Shown piece after piece: positions 25,385-31,483 of a stretch of 53,093 nucleotides of DNA. The notes under the pieces were generated by a model. That model ran no database searches and was not told the origin of the DNA. It saw only the letters and a program-made list of their open reading frames with translations. Position 1 is the first letter of the stretch; each line of letters starts with the position of its first letter. Origin of the DNA: Microbacterium sp. (GTDB lineage Bacteria; Actinomycetota; Actinomycetes; Actinomycetales; Microbacteriaceae); the NCBI GenBank assembly GCA_003524435.1, contig DQHP01000083.1, forward strand, positions 1-53,093. The letters are read 5' to 3'. The position numbers and the translations under genes were made by a program.

Positions 25385-25747
25385 ATGGCCAGTTCTAGTC
25401 GGTACTTTGAAGCGATGTCACGCGCGCTCCGCGATGATGACGCCGACTTCGCGCGCCGATTGATCAGCGAAGCAGCGAACGACCGTTTCGAGTTCGAAGA
25501 ATCGTTGTTCGCTCTCTCAGGACACGACGCTTGGGATGCTCTGTTGCTGTCCGCAATGGCATACAGCTTCAATCGCGGGGTCACGGCCCCCGCATGGACA
25601 CGGGTTGCCGCACTCGATCACGCGACGTACCTCGCTCCTGAACAATACCTTGATGACGCTTGGCGGGCTGAGATTCGCTCAGCAACTCCTCATCTCTTCG
25701 CCTCCCGGAACATCTGGCTGACGGCGAACGATCTGGCGGTTGCCTAG
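25385..25747 (+). CDS. partner protein of a nucleotidyltransferase (possible antitoxin)
   Basis: 120 residues, predicted soluble and helical, not matched to a named domain. It starts MASSSRYFEAMSRAL and ends in ATPHLFASRNIWLTANDLAVA-like residues. That ending recalls proteins that sit just upstream of DUF6036-type nucleotidyltransferases in other Actinobacteria. It overlaps the next gene by 8 bp, the coupling expected of an antitoxin-toxin pair. I prefer the ATG at 25385 (leaderless signal) over the ATG at 25350. Whether it neutralises its neighbour is inference. Confidence 0.65.
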   Translation: MASSSRYFEAMSRALRDDDADFARRLISEAANDRFEFEESLFALSGHDAWDALLLSAMAYSFNRGVTAPAWTRVAALDHATYLAPEQYLDDAWRAEIRSATPHLFASRNIWLTANDLAVA

Positions 25748-26294
25748 TCAATTTTCGCTCTCCCATGACGTGGTTATCAACCTGCTACGCGAGATGGGAC
25801 AGCGAATTGCAGCTCGCGGACGTCGCGCAACGCTATACGTCGTGGGTGGCGCCGCGATGGTGGTGAGCTACGGACGCAAGACCAGCACGGCGGACATCGA
25901 TGCCGTCTCCCGCGAGTGGGATCTGATTGAGCAGGTGGCCGCTGAAATGGCGTCGGATATGAGCCTGCCGCCGAACTGGTTGAGCAGTAATGCGGGCGGG
26001 TATATCCCCGGTGAGCACGACGCACCCTATGCCCAACTTATTTATGGCGGCCTCACCGTGCAGGTAGCTTCACCGCGTGACATGCTCGCGATGAAGCTGA
26101 GAGCCTTTCGCGCCAAAGATTTTGATGACATCAGCCTCCTCGTTAAACACCTGCAGCTGCGCGACACAGATGCAATCGTGGATGTTGTGCTCAACCGATT
26201 TGATGACGATTCGGTGCCACCATCATCGCGCGAGGAAACGCAACTCGTGGCATCGCGCGCGCTTCGAATCGCTTGGGGCGAAGCCTCGCCGTAG
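25740..26294 (+). CDS. DUF6036-like nucleotidyltransferase (toxin candidate)
   Basis: 184 residues. It has the minimal nucleotidyltransferase signature: GG at 36-37 (LYVVGGAAMVVSYG), then D52 and D54 in STADIDAV, and later LAMKLRAFRAKDFDDISLL, as in AbiEii/MenT-like and DUF6036 proteins. The fold transfers a nucleotide to RNA or protein; several family members are toxins that modify tRNA ends. The likely start is TTG at 25740, inside the end of the partner gene, so it would be translated by coupling. The frame is intact although it sits in a decayed prophage. Toxin activity is inference. Confidence 0.75.
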   Translation: MPSQFSLSHDVVINLLREMGQRIAARGRRATLYVVGGAAMVVSYGRKTSTADIDAVSREWDLIEQVAAEMASDMSLPPNWLSSNAGGYIPGEHDAPYAQLIYGGLTVQVASPRDMLAMKLRAFRAKDFDDISLLVKHLQLRDTDAIVDVVLNRFDDDSVPPSSREETQLVASRALRIAWGEASP

Positions 26295-26326
26295 TTGGGG
26301 AAAACGGAACTGTGGCGACTCCATGC

Positions 26327-26354
26327 CCCCGCTGGGGTCTTCGAACTGGCGGGG
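26327..26354 (+). terminator. hairpin after the nucleotidyltransferase gene
   Basis: CCCCGC / GCGGGG stem with inner TGG pairing around TCTTCG, followed by CTCTTTC. It lies 33 bp past the stop and closes the two-gene unit. Confidence 0.65.
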
Positions 26355-26414
26355 CTCTTTCATGCGTCGGTGCTCTAATCCACGATGGAGTAACGCTCAC
26401 TACCGTTCACGAGC

Positions 26415-26699
26415 TCAAGTCCATGCTCCAGTTGCCGCTATGGCCAGCACGGATGCTGACCAGAAGTGAATTGCTTCTTTCATATGTACCGCCACCTCTC
26501 GCAGATTCGGGAAGCTAATTCCGTAGGATTGCACTGCGAAGAACGCTACATAGAGGACAAAAAGTCCGACAATAAACCAGCAGGTGACAACTGAAGCTGG
26601 GGCTCCCGAGGGCTTCAACCAGTGACCGTGCTTTGGAGCATACAGGATCATTCGCTCGGCAAACGAGCGGTGCGTACGCCAGCCTTCGCTCTTGTACAC
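26415..26699 (-). CDS. small membrane protein, possibly 5'-frameshifted
   Basis: 94 residues from a GTG at 26699. A polar N-terminal third (VYKSEGWRTHRSFAERM) is followed by one or two hydrophobic segments (VTCWFIVGLFVLYVAFFAV near 38-56 and FWSASVLAIAATGAW at the end). Lower GC than the core genes. The frame stays open upstream through TNDDSLTF, and dropping one A from an AAA run (near 26727) would link it to an ATG ACG ATC AAC start at about 26741. The gene may therefore be longer and broken. No known family. Confidence 0.4.
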   Translation of the reverse strand: MYKSEGWRTHRSFAERMILYAPKHGHWLKPSGAPASVVTCWFIVGLFVLYVAFFAVQSYGISFPNLREVAVHMKEAIHFWSASVLAIAATGAWT

Positions 26700-26877
26700 G
26701 TCAAAGGTGAGTGAGTCGTCGTTTGTTGATCGTCATGTTTTCGACATGCCGACACCCTCGCTGATTTGGCACGCGTTTCCTACGCGATCTCAGCGATGAG
26801 CGATCGCAACGTATCGAGCACCTTGGCATCGGCATCCGGCAGGCTGCGGGGCTCTTTTCCGTTACCGGTCCGAGCTG

Positions 26878-26883
26878 TAGCTT
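26878..26883 (+). promoter_or_regulatory. leaderless -10 element before the frameshifted small gene
   Basis: TAGCTT with a 6-nt gap to the ATG at 26890. It supports that ATG, not the one at 26903, as the original start. Confidence 0.4.
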
Positions 26884-26889
26884 CTGGGC

Positions 26890-27118
26890 ATGACGCTCAA
26901 AGATGAGATACGAAAAATTCACAACGACAGCGTGGAGGCCCAAGATTCCATCGCGTGAGGCATACGCCGCGGAAGAAGCGAAGCACGTTGGTCACTCGGA
27001 ATTTGAGATCGTGTTTATCGGCTCCGACAGCATCGAGACCATCATGAAGACCCTCGGACACTACTTGACGAATGAAACTGAAGAGCTGTTCTCGCAGCTC
27101 GAGCTCGCACACCGCTGA
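26890..27118 (+). pseudogene. small accessory gene with a likely single-base frameshift
   Basis: From the ATG at 26890 the frame reads MTLKDEIRKIHNDSVEAQDSIA and stops at 26956-26958. The +1 frame then reads REAYAAEEAKHVGHSEFEIV and on to LGHYLTNETEELFSQLELAHR, ending at 27118. Removing one G near 26953 joins both into a plausible 75-residue protein. A leaderless promoter signal precedes the first ATG. Alternatively a 71-residue protein starts at the ATG at 26903, but its first 18 residues look unnatural. No family recognised. A strong terminator follows. Confidence 0.5.
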
Positions 27119-27130
27119 GCTGACAAGATA

Positions 27131-27166
27131 AGACCCCCGCCTAGCCTTCGGGCCGGGTGGGGGTCT
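27131..27166 (+). terminator. strong TTCG-loop terminator
   Basis: AGACCCCC / GGGGGTCT stem continued by GCC and GCC/GGC pairs around a TTCG loop, then TTTCG. It ends the small + strand gene, and it may also serve the convergent lipoprotein gene whose stop is at 27184. Confidence 0.8.
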
Positions 27167-27183
27167 TTCGTCGTTGAGCGGAG

Positions 27184-27519
27184 TTAGTCGCGGACTTTTT
27201 CTCCCTGCTCGGGGCAAAGGTGCACAAGCGCGTGGACCGAGACGGCAACCGAAGTAGCCGCGAGTTCGGGGTCATCGATGATCGATACCAGGTAGTCGAG
27301 GGTGTCTTCTATCTCGTCCCCGGTCAAGTCTTCGGCGATCGTGCACATCTCGTCTCCGAGCGAAAGGATGTCATCGTCCGAGACACCGTCCGATGGGGTG
27401 TCACTTCGTACACGCTCTAGGAAGACTTCCTCTGGTGAGGTCGCTGGAGCGCAGGCGGTCAAGCACGCGAGGGCAGCAACCAGCAGGACTAGCGAATCTC
27501 GTCGACGATTCAGAGGCAT
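27184..27519 (-). CDS. DUF732-like lipoprotein
   Basis: 111 residues. Basic N-terminus (MPLNRRRDS), hydrophobic core and lipobox LTAC with the lipidated cysteine at 23. The mature part PEEVFLERVRSDTP, then VSDDDILSLGDEMCTIAEDL, matches the DUF732 pattern of small exported actinobacterial proteins with two conserved cysteines (here in DEMC and HLC). Function unknown. No ribosome site; TAATCT lies 6 nt before the ATG. It lies inside the decayed prophage region, opposite in strand to the phage pieces. Confidence 0.7.
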   Translation of the reverse strand: MPLNRRRDSLVLLVAALACLTACAPATSPEEVFLERVRSDTPSDGVSDDDILSLGDEMCTIAEDLTGDEIEDTLDYLVSIIDDPELAATSVAVSVHALVHLCPEQGEKVRD

Positions 27520-27525
27520 GAGATC

Positions 27526-27531
27526 AGATTA
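27526..27531 (-). promoter_or_regulatory. leaderless -10 element of the DUF732-like gene
   Basis: TAATCT on the - strand, 6 nt before the ATG at 27519; close to the TATAAT consensus. Confidence 0.5.
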
Positions 27532-27614
27532 GCGCTACGTCACTTTTGTCCGGCCAGCGGACAGCGCACCTTAGGGGCGTGGGCCCAAGCCCGTCGTTCC
27601 TTACGGCCGATCGA

Positions 27615-27803
27615 TCAGTTGGCCGCGTGGCGTCCGGCGCCGCGACGCTGGCGCCCGACGGTGATCCATGGACCAAGACCGGGTAGCTCCCAAAGAGCTC
27701 GCGCGAGGATATGCAAGGGTTCGTCGCTCTCGTGGAACCCTGCCCATGTTCCGGCTTCCATCGCGAGGATGTCGGAACGCTCACCCGCAGCGGCGTATAG
27801 CTC
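27615..27803 (-). pseudogene. 5'-truncated gene fragment, left arm of a deletion scar
   Basis: 62 codons that read as normal protein: ELYAAAGERSDILAMEAGTW, then AGFHESDEPLHILARALWEL, then PGLGPWITVGRQRRGAG, stop at 27615. An in-frame TAA lies immediately before the first codon (27804-27806), and there is no start codon. The same frame further upstream opens at an ATG at 27896 with a good ribosome site but is broken by two TAA stops; I think that part is a chance mirror of the HTH gene on the other strand. Product unknown, possibly phage. Confidence 0.5.
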
Positions 27804-27992
27804 TTACCACCACCTCTGGCATTAACACTGCCCGAAGCGGCGAAGGCAACTGGATACAGCCTCGAGGGAATTCGCCAGATCATTCGACGCGGCCATCTCG
27901 TCCCCTCCTACGCGAACAGCAAACCCGTAATTATGGTTGAGGAGCGTGAATGATGGCTTCGATCTCTGCCGACTGAGAATCCCCGTGCATGA
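27801..27992 (+). pseudogene. excisionase-like HTH gene, 5'-truncated and with an internal stop
   Basis: From about 27819 the frame reads ALTLPEAAKATGYSLEGIRQ and continues IIRRGHLVPSYANSKPVIMV, a textbook MerR/excisionase-type helix-turn-helix followed by the usual beta-wing. It then hits TGA at 27951-27953, after which the same frame continues WLRSLPTENPRA and stops at 27990-27992. WL.SLPTE is the normal ending of such small proteins, so the TGA is a nonsense change (probably CGA to TGA). The 5' end is lost: a TAG sits at 27798-27800 and no start codon is present. Likely the excisionase or AlpA-like regulator of the dead prophage. Confidence 0.65.
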
Positions 27993-28080
27993 GTTGGACT
28001 TGCAGCGTGCAGTTGCTGGCGCAGTCCGCGCTGAGATGGACGCTCACAAAAACGTTCGGGTGAAGCCGACTCAGCCGCCG
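27985..28080 (+). pseudogene. N-terminal fragment of a small regulator-like gene
   Basis: GTG at 27985 opens a frame that reads VHELDLQRAVAGAVRAEMDA then HKNVRVKP, overlapping the end of the HTH gene by 8 bp. The start resembles small XRE-type regulators of phages and mobile elements. After about 28080 the frame is only the mirror of the lipoprotein gene on the - strand, so the rest is missing. Speculative. Confidence 0.3.
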
Positions 28081-28547
28081 ACGATAGCCTCACATTCCTC
28101 ATCAAGCTCGAAGGCGGCATCAACCATTTCATCAACCGCATTAGGCAAGAATGGTGGGGCTTCGAGAGCGCCCGGTCCCCAGTCATGGACAGGGGCGCGG
28201 GTATCTTGTCTCCCCGCCCAAGCAACGTTCCGAATGCGATTCACGAGAACATTCCGCTCTGCAGAGACTTCCGACGGGACGATTGGCTTGCCGAGATCGT
28301 CCGCTAACTTATCGAAAGACGACCACACTCGCCCGTTCATCGCCTCACCGATGTAGCCGGCCGAGGCGACATAATCTTGAATTTCGTCGATGTCGTCCAG
28401 GTTTCCATGCAGAATTTCCGAAAGCCTCACGCATGCCTTCTCGGCGGCGCTCGGCTCTGGCGGGGGCGCCGCACACGCTGGAAGTGCGATCACAGCGAGG
28501 ACGCTCAGTGTCGCGATTGTTCGAGCTTTGCTCACGGCCGTCAGCAT
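28071..28547 (-). CDS. accessory lipoprotein of unknown family
   Basis: 158 residues. Signal peptide and lipobox LPAC (lipidated C25), then a Pro-rich linker (AAPPPEPSAAEKAC) and a mostly helical acidic domain with a second and third cysteine (KAC near 39 and EECEAIVGG at the end), perhaps a disulfide. No family recognised. The ATG at 28547 has no good ribosome site; a GTG four codons on (28535) lies 7 nt behind TATGCT, so a leaderless shorter form is possible. It covers the truncated phage gene on the other strand. Confidence 0.65.
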   Translation of the reverse strand: MLTAVSKARTIATLSVLAVIALPACAAPPPEPSAAEKACVRLSEILHGNLDDIDEIQDYVASAGYIGEAMNGRVWSSFDKLADDLGKPIVPSEVSAERNVLVNRIRNVAWAGRQDTRAPVHDWGPGALEAPPFLPNAVDEMVDAAFELDEECEAIVGG

Positions 28548-28627
28548 AGACCCGAGGGCCCAAGTACTAGCCACCCCTATTGCTCGCCCGGCCGAACTCT
28601 GGTGGCATAGGCCCTGACATCGCCGGT

Positions 28628-28738
28628 TCAAACCTGCGGCATTCCGGGCTCCCACCCACCGTCAACCTTACCCAGCAGCACACCGTCAGTGGGGCAGCGC
28701 GGTGTTTCGGCTACGTCGAATCCGTCAACGAGAGCCAT
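28628..28738 (-). CDS. tiny protein with a CPTDGVLL motif
   Basis: 36 residues beginning MALVDGFDVAETPRCPTDGV, then LLGKVDGGWEPGMPQV. The ATG shares its A with the stop of the upstream membrane gene (TGATG), so it is translationally coupled, strong support for such a short frame. The motif CPxDGVLL with a following DG is shared with the tiny gene at 29906. No hydrophobic segment. Function unknown; small proteins of this look occur in actinophage genomes. Confidence 0.55.
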   Translation of the reverse strand: MALVDGFDVAETPRCPTDGVLLGKVDGGWEPGMPQV

Positions 28739-29181
28739 CATTTGGTCCAGTAAACGGGCTCGTTCAGCCAGCGCTCAAGCCTCGTCTGTTTTTCGAAGGG
28801 CGGAGGGCTATACCCGAAGAGCATCCAGAGGAGGAACAGCGCGAACGTGAGCGCTGTGATTGCTAGGCCCGCCAGGATAATAAGTACGCCGACGGCAAAG
28901 GCGAAGCTCAGGAATATGGTTCCAATCAGCAGCAACACGGCACTGGGGATGAAGATAACTCTCCATAGTCGTGGAAACCGTTGAATGCTGCCGTCGGGGC
29001 GGATGCCACGGTAGAAGAAGAACGTGTGACGAGAGGCACCCGCATGTAGCTTTCGCTCTGGCGGAGAATCGGACTGGGTCGGGAAGCGTGGCGGCTGTAC
29101 CTCTGATGGCGCCGAGTAGCCGTACTTCGCCCGTAACTCATCGAGCCGCGACAATCGCTTCCCGCCGTTCTCCTTCTCCAT
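28738..29181 (-). CDS. two-helix membrane protein
   Basis: 147 residues. A charged, probably cytoplasmic N-terminal half (MEKENGGKRLSRLDELRAKY, Pro-rich to about 55), then FFFYRGIRPDGSIQRF, two adjacent membrane helices (about 75-95 and 97-122, VIFIPSAVLLLIGTIFLSF and on) and a short tail with FEKQTRLERW. No family recognised. No ribosome site; TACACT lies 6 nt before the ATG. It forms a two-gene unit with the CPTDGVLL gene. Confidence 0.65.
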   Translation of the reverse strand: MEKENGGKRLSRLDELRAKYGYSAPSEVQPPRFPTQSDSPPERKLHAGASRHTFFFYRGIRPDGSIQRFPRLWRVIFIPSAVLLLIGTIFLSFAFAVGVLIILAGLAITALTFALFLLWMLFGYSPPPFEKQTRLERWLNEPVYWTK

Positions 29182-29187
29182 GAGTGG

Positions 29188-29193
29188 AGTGTA
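29188..29193 (-). promoter_or_regulatory. leaderless -10 element of the two-helix membrane gene
   Basis: TACACT on the - strand with a 6-nt gap (CCACTC) to the ATG at 29181. Confidence 0.45.
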
Positions 29194-29289
29194 CTGCGCA
29201 ACGCATTTGAGCGTATGTCCGTGGCCGGTGCCACGTTGTACCCATGCTCCCTGAGGAGCGAGCGGGTCTTCATGGCCGTGCGCATAGCG

Positions 29290-29853
29290 TCATCGCGCGT
29301 TTCTCAGTTTCGAAAGCTCCCGAGCCAAGTTCTTTGCATCCTGTGAAGTCGTCGATGCGTAGGCCCGCTGTATAAGCCCTGAGCTGAAGCTAACTCGCGG
29401 CTTCCCTGCGCCAACGACCCCCACCCCGTCATGGTCTTCGAAAAGCGCCATTGCCGTGATCTGCCAGCCGCTCTCTGACGCGTCACCCGTTGAAGGCAAC
29501 TCGCGGATCGCGAAACTCGTCCATTTCTCTCCAAACACTCGTCGGCATCGTCGGCGCACGAGCGCACGACGCCAGACCGGAAGATCTTCTGCGATCCGCA
29601 GCACGGTCAAGGCATCCACGCCGTCCTGTGCATGAGCCACAGCGATTTCCCGCATAGGCGTTCGCTTCTTGCGCCCCGCGTACGAGGACGCGGACTTCAG
29701 CCATGGACCAACAACTGCGCGAAGTTGACGTCGCGCAGTGTCGGATCGTTCGGCACGGATCTTCGCTCCAGTGAAGTAGCGCACGCCGATGTACGAGACG
29801 ATCAAGCTGCCGCCAACGCTCGTCAGAAAGGTCGGGATATCGATTTCTGCCAC
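29290..29853 (-). CDS. accessory protein with one N-terminal membrane helix
   Basis: 187 residues from the GTG at 29853. N-terminal membrane segment about 9-27 (FLTSVGGSLIVSYIGVRYF), then a basic region (AKIRAERSDTARRQLRAVV) and a soluble domain with LTVLRIAEDLPVWRRALVRR and a C-terminal Lys/Arg-rich helix. No family recognised. TAGGTT lies exactly 6 nt before the GTG and there is no SD, so it is probably leaderless. It lies alone in the accessory island. Confidence 0.6.
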   Translation of the reverse strand: MAEIDIPTFLTSVGGSLIVSYIGVRYFTGAKIRAERSDTARRQLRAVVGPWLKSASSYAGRKKRTPMREIAVAHAQDGVDALTVLRIAEDLPVWRRALVRRRCRRVFGEKWTSFAIRELPSTGDASESGWQITAMALFEDHDGVGVVGAGKPRVSFSSGLIQRAYASTTSQDAKNLARELSKLRNAR

Positions 29854-29859
29854 GCGCTC

Positions 29860-29865
29860 AACCTA
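29860..29865 (-). promoter_or_regulatory. leaderless -10 element of the 187-residue gene
   Basis: TAGGTT on the - strand, 6 nt (GAGCGC) before the GTG at 29853. Confidence 0.45.
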
Positions 29866-29905
29866 ACGTGCGCCTTCGTCAGCCCCCGTGGATGCTGGGT
29901 GAGTG

Positions 29906-30091
29906 TCATCTTGCACCTGCAGGGCGTTCTATCGCGGGATACGGCGCCACAGGGCTGCACAGGGGGCTCTCGAGCCCGGTATCACCGTCACGTAGCAGAA
30001 CGCCGTCGTTTGGGCATGTGAGCGGGTCCGGTCGTCCGTCCATCCAGGAACCGTACTGCACTGTCTGTTGCTGGCGGGAGTAACTACTCAC
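29906..30091 (-). CDS. tiny protein with a CPNDGVLL motif
   Basis: 61 residues from a GTG at 30091: MSSYSRQQQTVQYGSWMDGR, then PDPLTCPNDGVLLRDGDTG, then a Pro/Ala-rich end. TCPNDGVLLRDGDTGLE aligns with RCPTDGVLLGKVDGGWE of the tiny gene at 28628. The C-terminal 25 residues may be extraneous read-through of a truncated gene. No clear ribosome site or -10. Low certainty. Confidence 0.35.
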   Translation of the reverse strand: MSSYSRQQQTVQYGSWMDGRPDPLTCPNDGVLLRDGDTGLESPLCSPVAPYPAIERPAGAR

Positions 30092-30156
30092 AACACGTGC
30101 GTAATCAGGGTGTCGCCCAGCCCATGTTTCAGCCCACGCTTACCAAAAAATGATGA

Positions 30157-30180
30157 AAGCCCCCGGAAAACCGGGGGCTT
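30157..30180 (-). terminator. terminator of the Gly-Cys-Val tRNA operon
   Basis: Perfect 10-bp stem AAGCCCCCGG / CCGGGGGCTT with an AAAA loop (TTTT on the - strand). On the - strand it is followed by TTTCATCATTTTTTGG. It lies 5 bp past the 3' end of tRNA-Val(GAC). Confidence 0.88.
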
Positions 30181-30185
30181 AAGTG

Positions 30186-30257
30186 TGCGCGATACTGGGA
30201 TCGAACCAGTGACCTCTTCCGTGTCAGGGAAGCGCGCTACCGCTGCGCCAATCGCGC
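30186..30257 (-). tRNA. tRNA-Val (anticodon GAC)
   Basis: 72-nt cloverleaf: acceptor GCGCGAT / ATCGCGC with A as discriminator, anticodon arm CTTCC-CTGACAC-GGAAG, T arm ACTGG-TTCGATC-CCAGT. CCA is not encoded. It is the last gene of the tRNA operon and is closely similar to the tRNA-Val(CAC) at 30630 on the other strand. Confidence 0.97.
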
Positions 30258-30284
30258 CTATTCAGGCTATTTAGTTGTGCCGTG

Positions 30285-30355
30285 AGGTGGCGACGGGATT
30301 CGAACCCGTGTAAACGGCTTTGCAGGCCGGTGCCTAGCCGCTCGGCCACGCCACC
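30285..30355 (-). tRNA. tRNA-Cys (anticodon GCA)
   Basis: 71-nt cloverleaf: acceptor GGTGGCG / CGCCACC with T discriminator, as expected for Cys; anticodon loop CTGCAAA; T arm ACGGG-TTCGAAT-CCCGT. CCA is not encoded. Middle gene of the operon, 27 bp from tRNA-Val(GAC). Confidence 0.97.
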
Positions 30356-30407
30356 GTGTGGATTGACCCCACGTGCTGTGATTCCCCGGAGGGATTCTTT
30401 GCACTCG

Positions 30408-30479
30408 AGCGGATGACGAGATTCGAACTCGCGACCCTCACCTTGGCAAGGTGATGCGCTACCACTGCGCTACATCCGC
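30408..30479 (-). tRNA. tRNA-Gly (anticodon GCC)
   Basis: 72-nt cloverleaf: acceptor GCGGATG / CATCCGC, anticodon arm TCACC-TTGCCAA-GGTGA, T arm GCGAG-TTCGAAT-CTCGT, T discriminator. CCA not encoded. First gene of the operon. Confidence 0.97.
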
Positions 30480-30511
30480 ATTTTGTTTCCGGCGAACCGG
30501 GCACTCGTAAA

Positions 30512-30517
30512 ACATTA
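30512..30517 (-). promoter_or_regulatory. candidate -10 of the tRNA operon
   Basis: TAATGT on the - strand, about 33 nt before tRNA-Gly, with TTTGCG 17 nt upstream as a possible -35. Confidence 0.45.
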
Positions 30518-30629
30518 GCCGATCAATTCCCGGACGCAAAACCGAACTCGGATCTCGCGCGTGTCTGGCGAAGTGGTCGAATCAGGCTGTTTCATTCCGG
30601 TAGTATCGATTCTCGACCCCAAGGGTCAT

Positions 30630-30705
30630 GGGCGATTGGCGCAGCTGGTAGCGCGCTTCCTTCACACGGAAGAGGTCGTGGGTTCAAGTCCCGCATCGCC
30701 CACCA
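30630..30705 (+). tRNA. tRNA-Val (anticodon CAC), CCA encoded
   Basis: 73-nt cloverleaf plus CCA: acceptor GGGCGAT / ATCGCCC, A discriminator, D arm GCGC-AGCTGGTA-GCGC, anticodon arm CTTCC-TTCACAC-GGAAG, T arm GTGGG-TTCAAGT-CCCGC. The CCA end (30703-30705) is in the DNA, unlike the three tRNAs on the other strand. TAGTAT at 30601-30606 is a plausible -10. It ends 3 bp before the stop of the convergent DUF6226 gene. Confidence 0.97.
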
Positions 30706-30708
30706 TAT

Positions 30709-31443
30709 TTAGTCGGCACCACCGCGCCTCAGCGGCCAGGGCAACCAATTGCCATCAGCGCTAACGCTCGCCACGACATCGAGCGTGCTGCGGGCGCTTT
30801 GGAGCAGCGCTCGCGGCACATCCTCAGCTCGGGACTGACCGCCCCGATCAGATTCTCCGTCGAGAGCACGAAGCCGGTGAGAGACTGTCTGCCCCATGCC
30901 CTTGACGAAACCCCGGCCGCGATCGTAGCTCCATTTCGCACGGCGAGGTTCACTCACGGCCTCGGAGAATCCGCCACCAACGATCGAGAACACCTGCCAT
31001 TCCAGCTCTTCTGCAGCGTCCTCCCACCTCTCATCACAGGCGTTGCAACCGCATGAGGGGTAGAACTCCGTGAACAGCACACCTGCGTACACACGCACCA
31101 TGGGATAGTCGGTGAGGACGAAGGTGAGGGTGGCGCAAGCGTCGCCTATCGGCATAAGCCGCACGACACGCACCGTCTGATCTACTCGCGGTGCACGCCA
31201 CATTTCGTCGATGAGGTGATGCCCCTCCTCAACCTCAACCTCGTAATGGGAACCGAGATAGTCGATGAGCGCTGCTGCCACAGCAAGCAAAGGCGCGAAT
31301 CGCTCCGGGTGATCCTCAACTGAGTAGCTATCTTCGGGTGGGGTGCCGCCATTGGTTGCCCATCGATTGCCGTACTCAATGACGTGGCCTTCGTCATCTC
31401 GGTACTCGGCCGCTTCGATAACCGGCCTCGTGTACTCCCCCAT
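30709..31443 (-). CDS. DUF6226 family protein
   Basis: 244 residues, predicted cytoplasmic. It starts MGEYTRPVIEAAEYRDDEG, then VIEYGNRWATNGGTPPEDSY, the hallmark of DUF6226, and carries a cysteine cluster YPSCGCNACDERWE that could bind a metal. The family is small, actinobacterial and of unknown function. There is no ribosome site; CAGAAT lies 6 nt before the ATG, a slightly imperfect leaderless signal. Its stop is 3 bp from the convergent tRNA-Val(CAC), leaving no room for a separate terminator. Confidence 0.82.
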   Translation of the reverse strand: MGEYTRPVIEAAEYRDDEGHVIEYGNRWATNGGTPPEDSYSVEDHPERFAPLLAVAAALIDYLGSHYEVEVEEGHHLIDEMWRAPRVDQTVRVVRLMPIGDACATLTFVLTDYPMVRVYAGVLFTEFYPSCGCNACDERWEDAAEELEWQVFSIVGGGFSEAVSEPRRAKWSYDRGRGFVKGMGQTVSHRLRALDGESDRGGQSRAEDVPRALLQSARSTLDVVASVSADGNWLPWPLRRGGAD

Positions 31444-31483
31444 GCGACCATTCTGGCCTTTTGAGTGTTCCGAGACCAGATGG

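Noticed and set aside
27824..27896. ATG with AGGAGG site on - strand reading MAASNDLANSLEAVSS
   Set aside because: Stops after 24 codons, and the same bases encode a convincing HTH on the + strand; the ribosome-like site is the complement of Leu-Val-Pro-Ser codons.
28926..29285. 119-codon - strand frame overlapping the two-helix membrane gene
   Set aside because: Most of it is an alternate-frame shadow of that gene; the first 35 residues alone are not enough.
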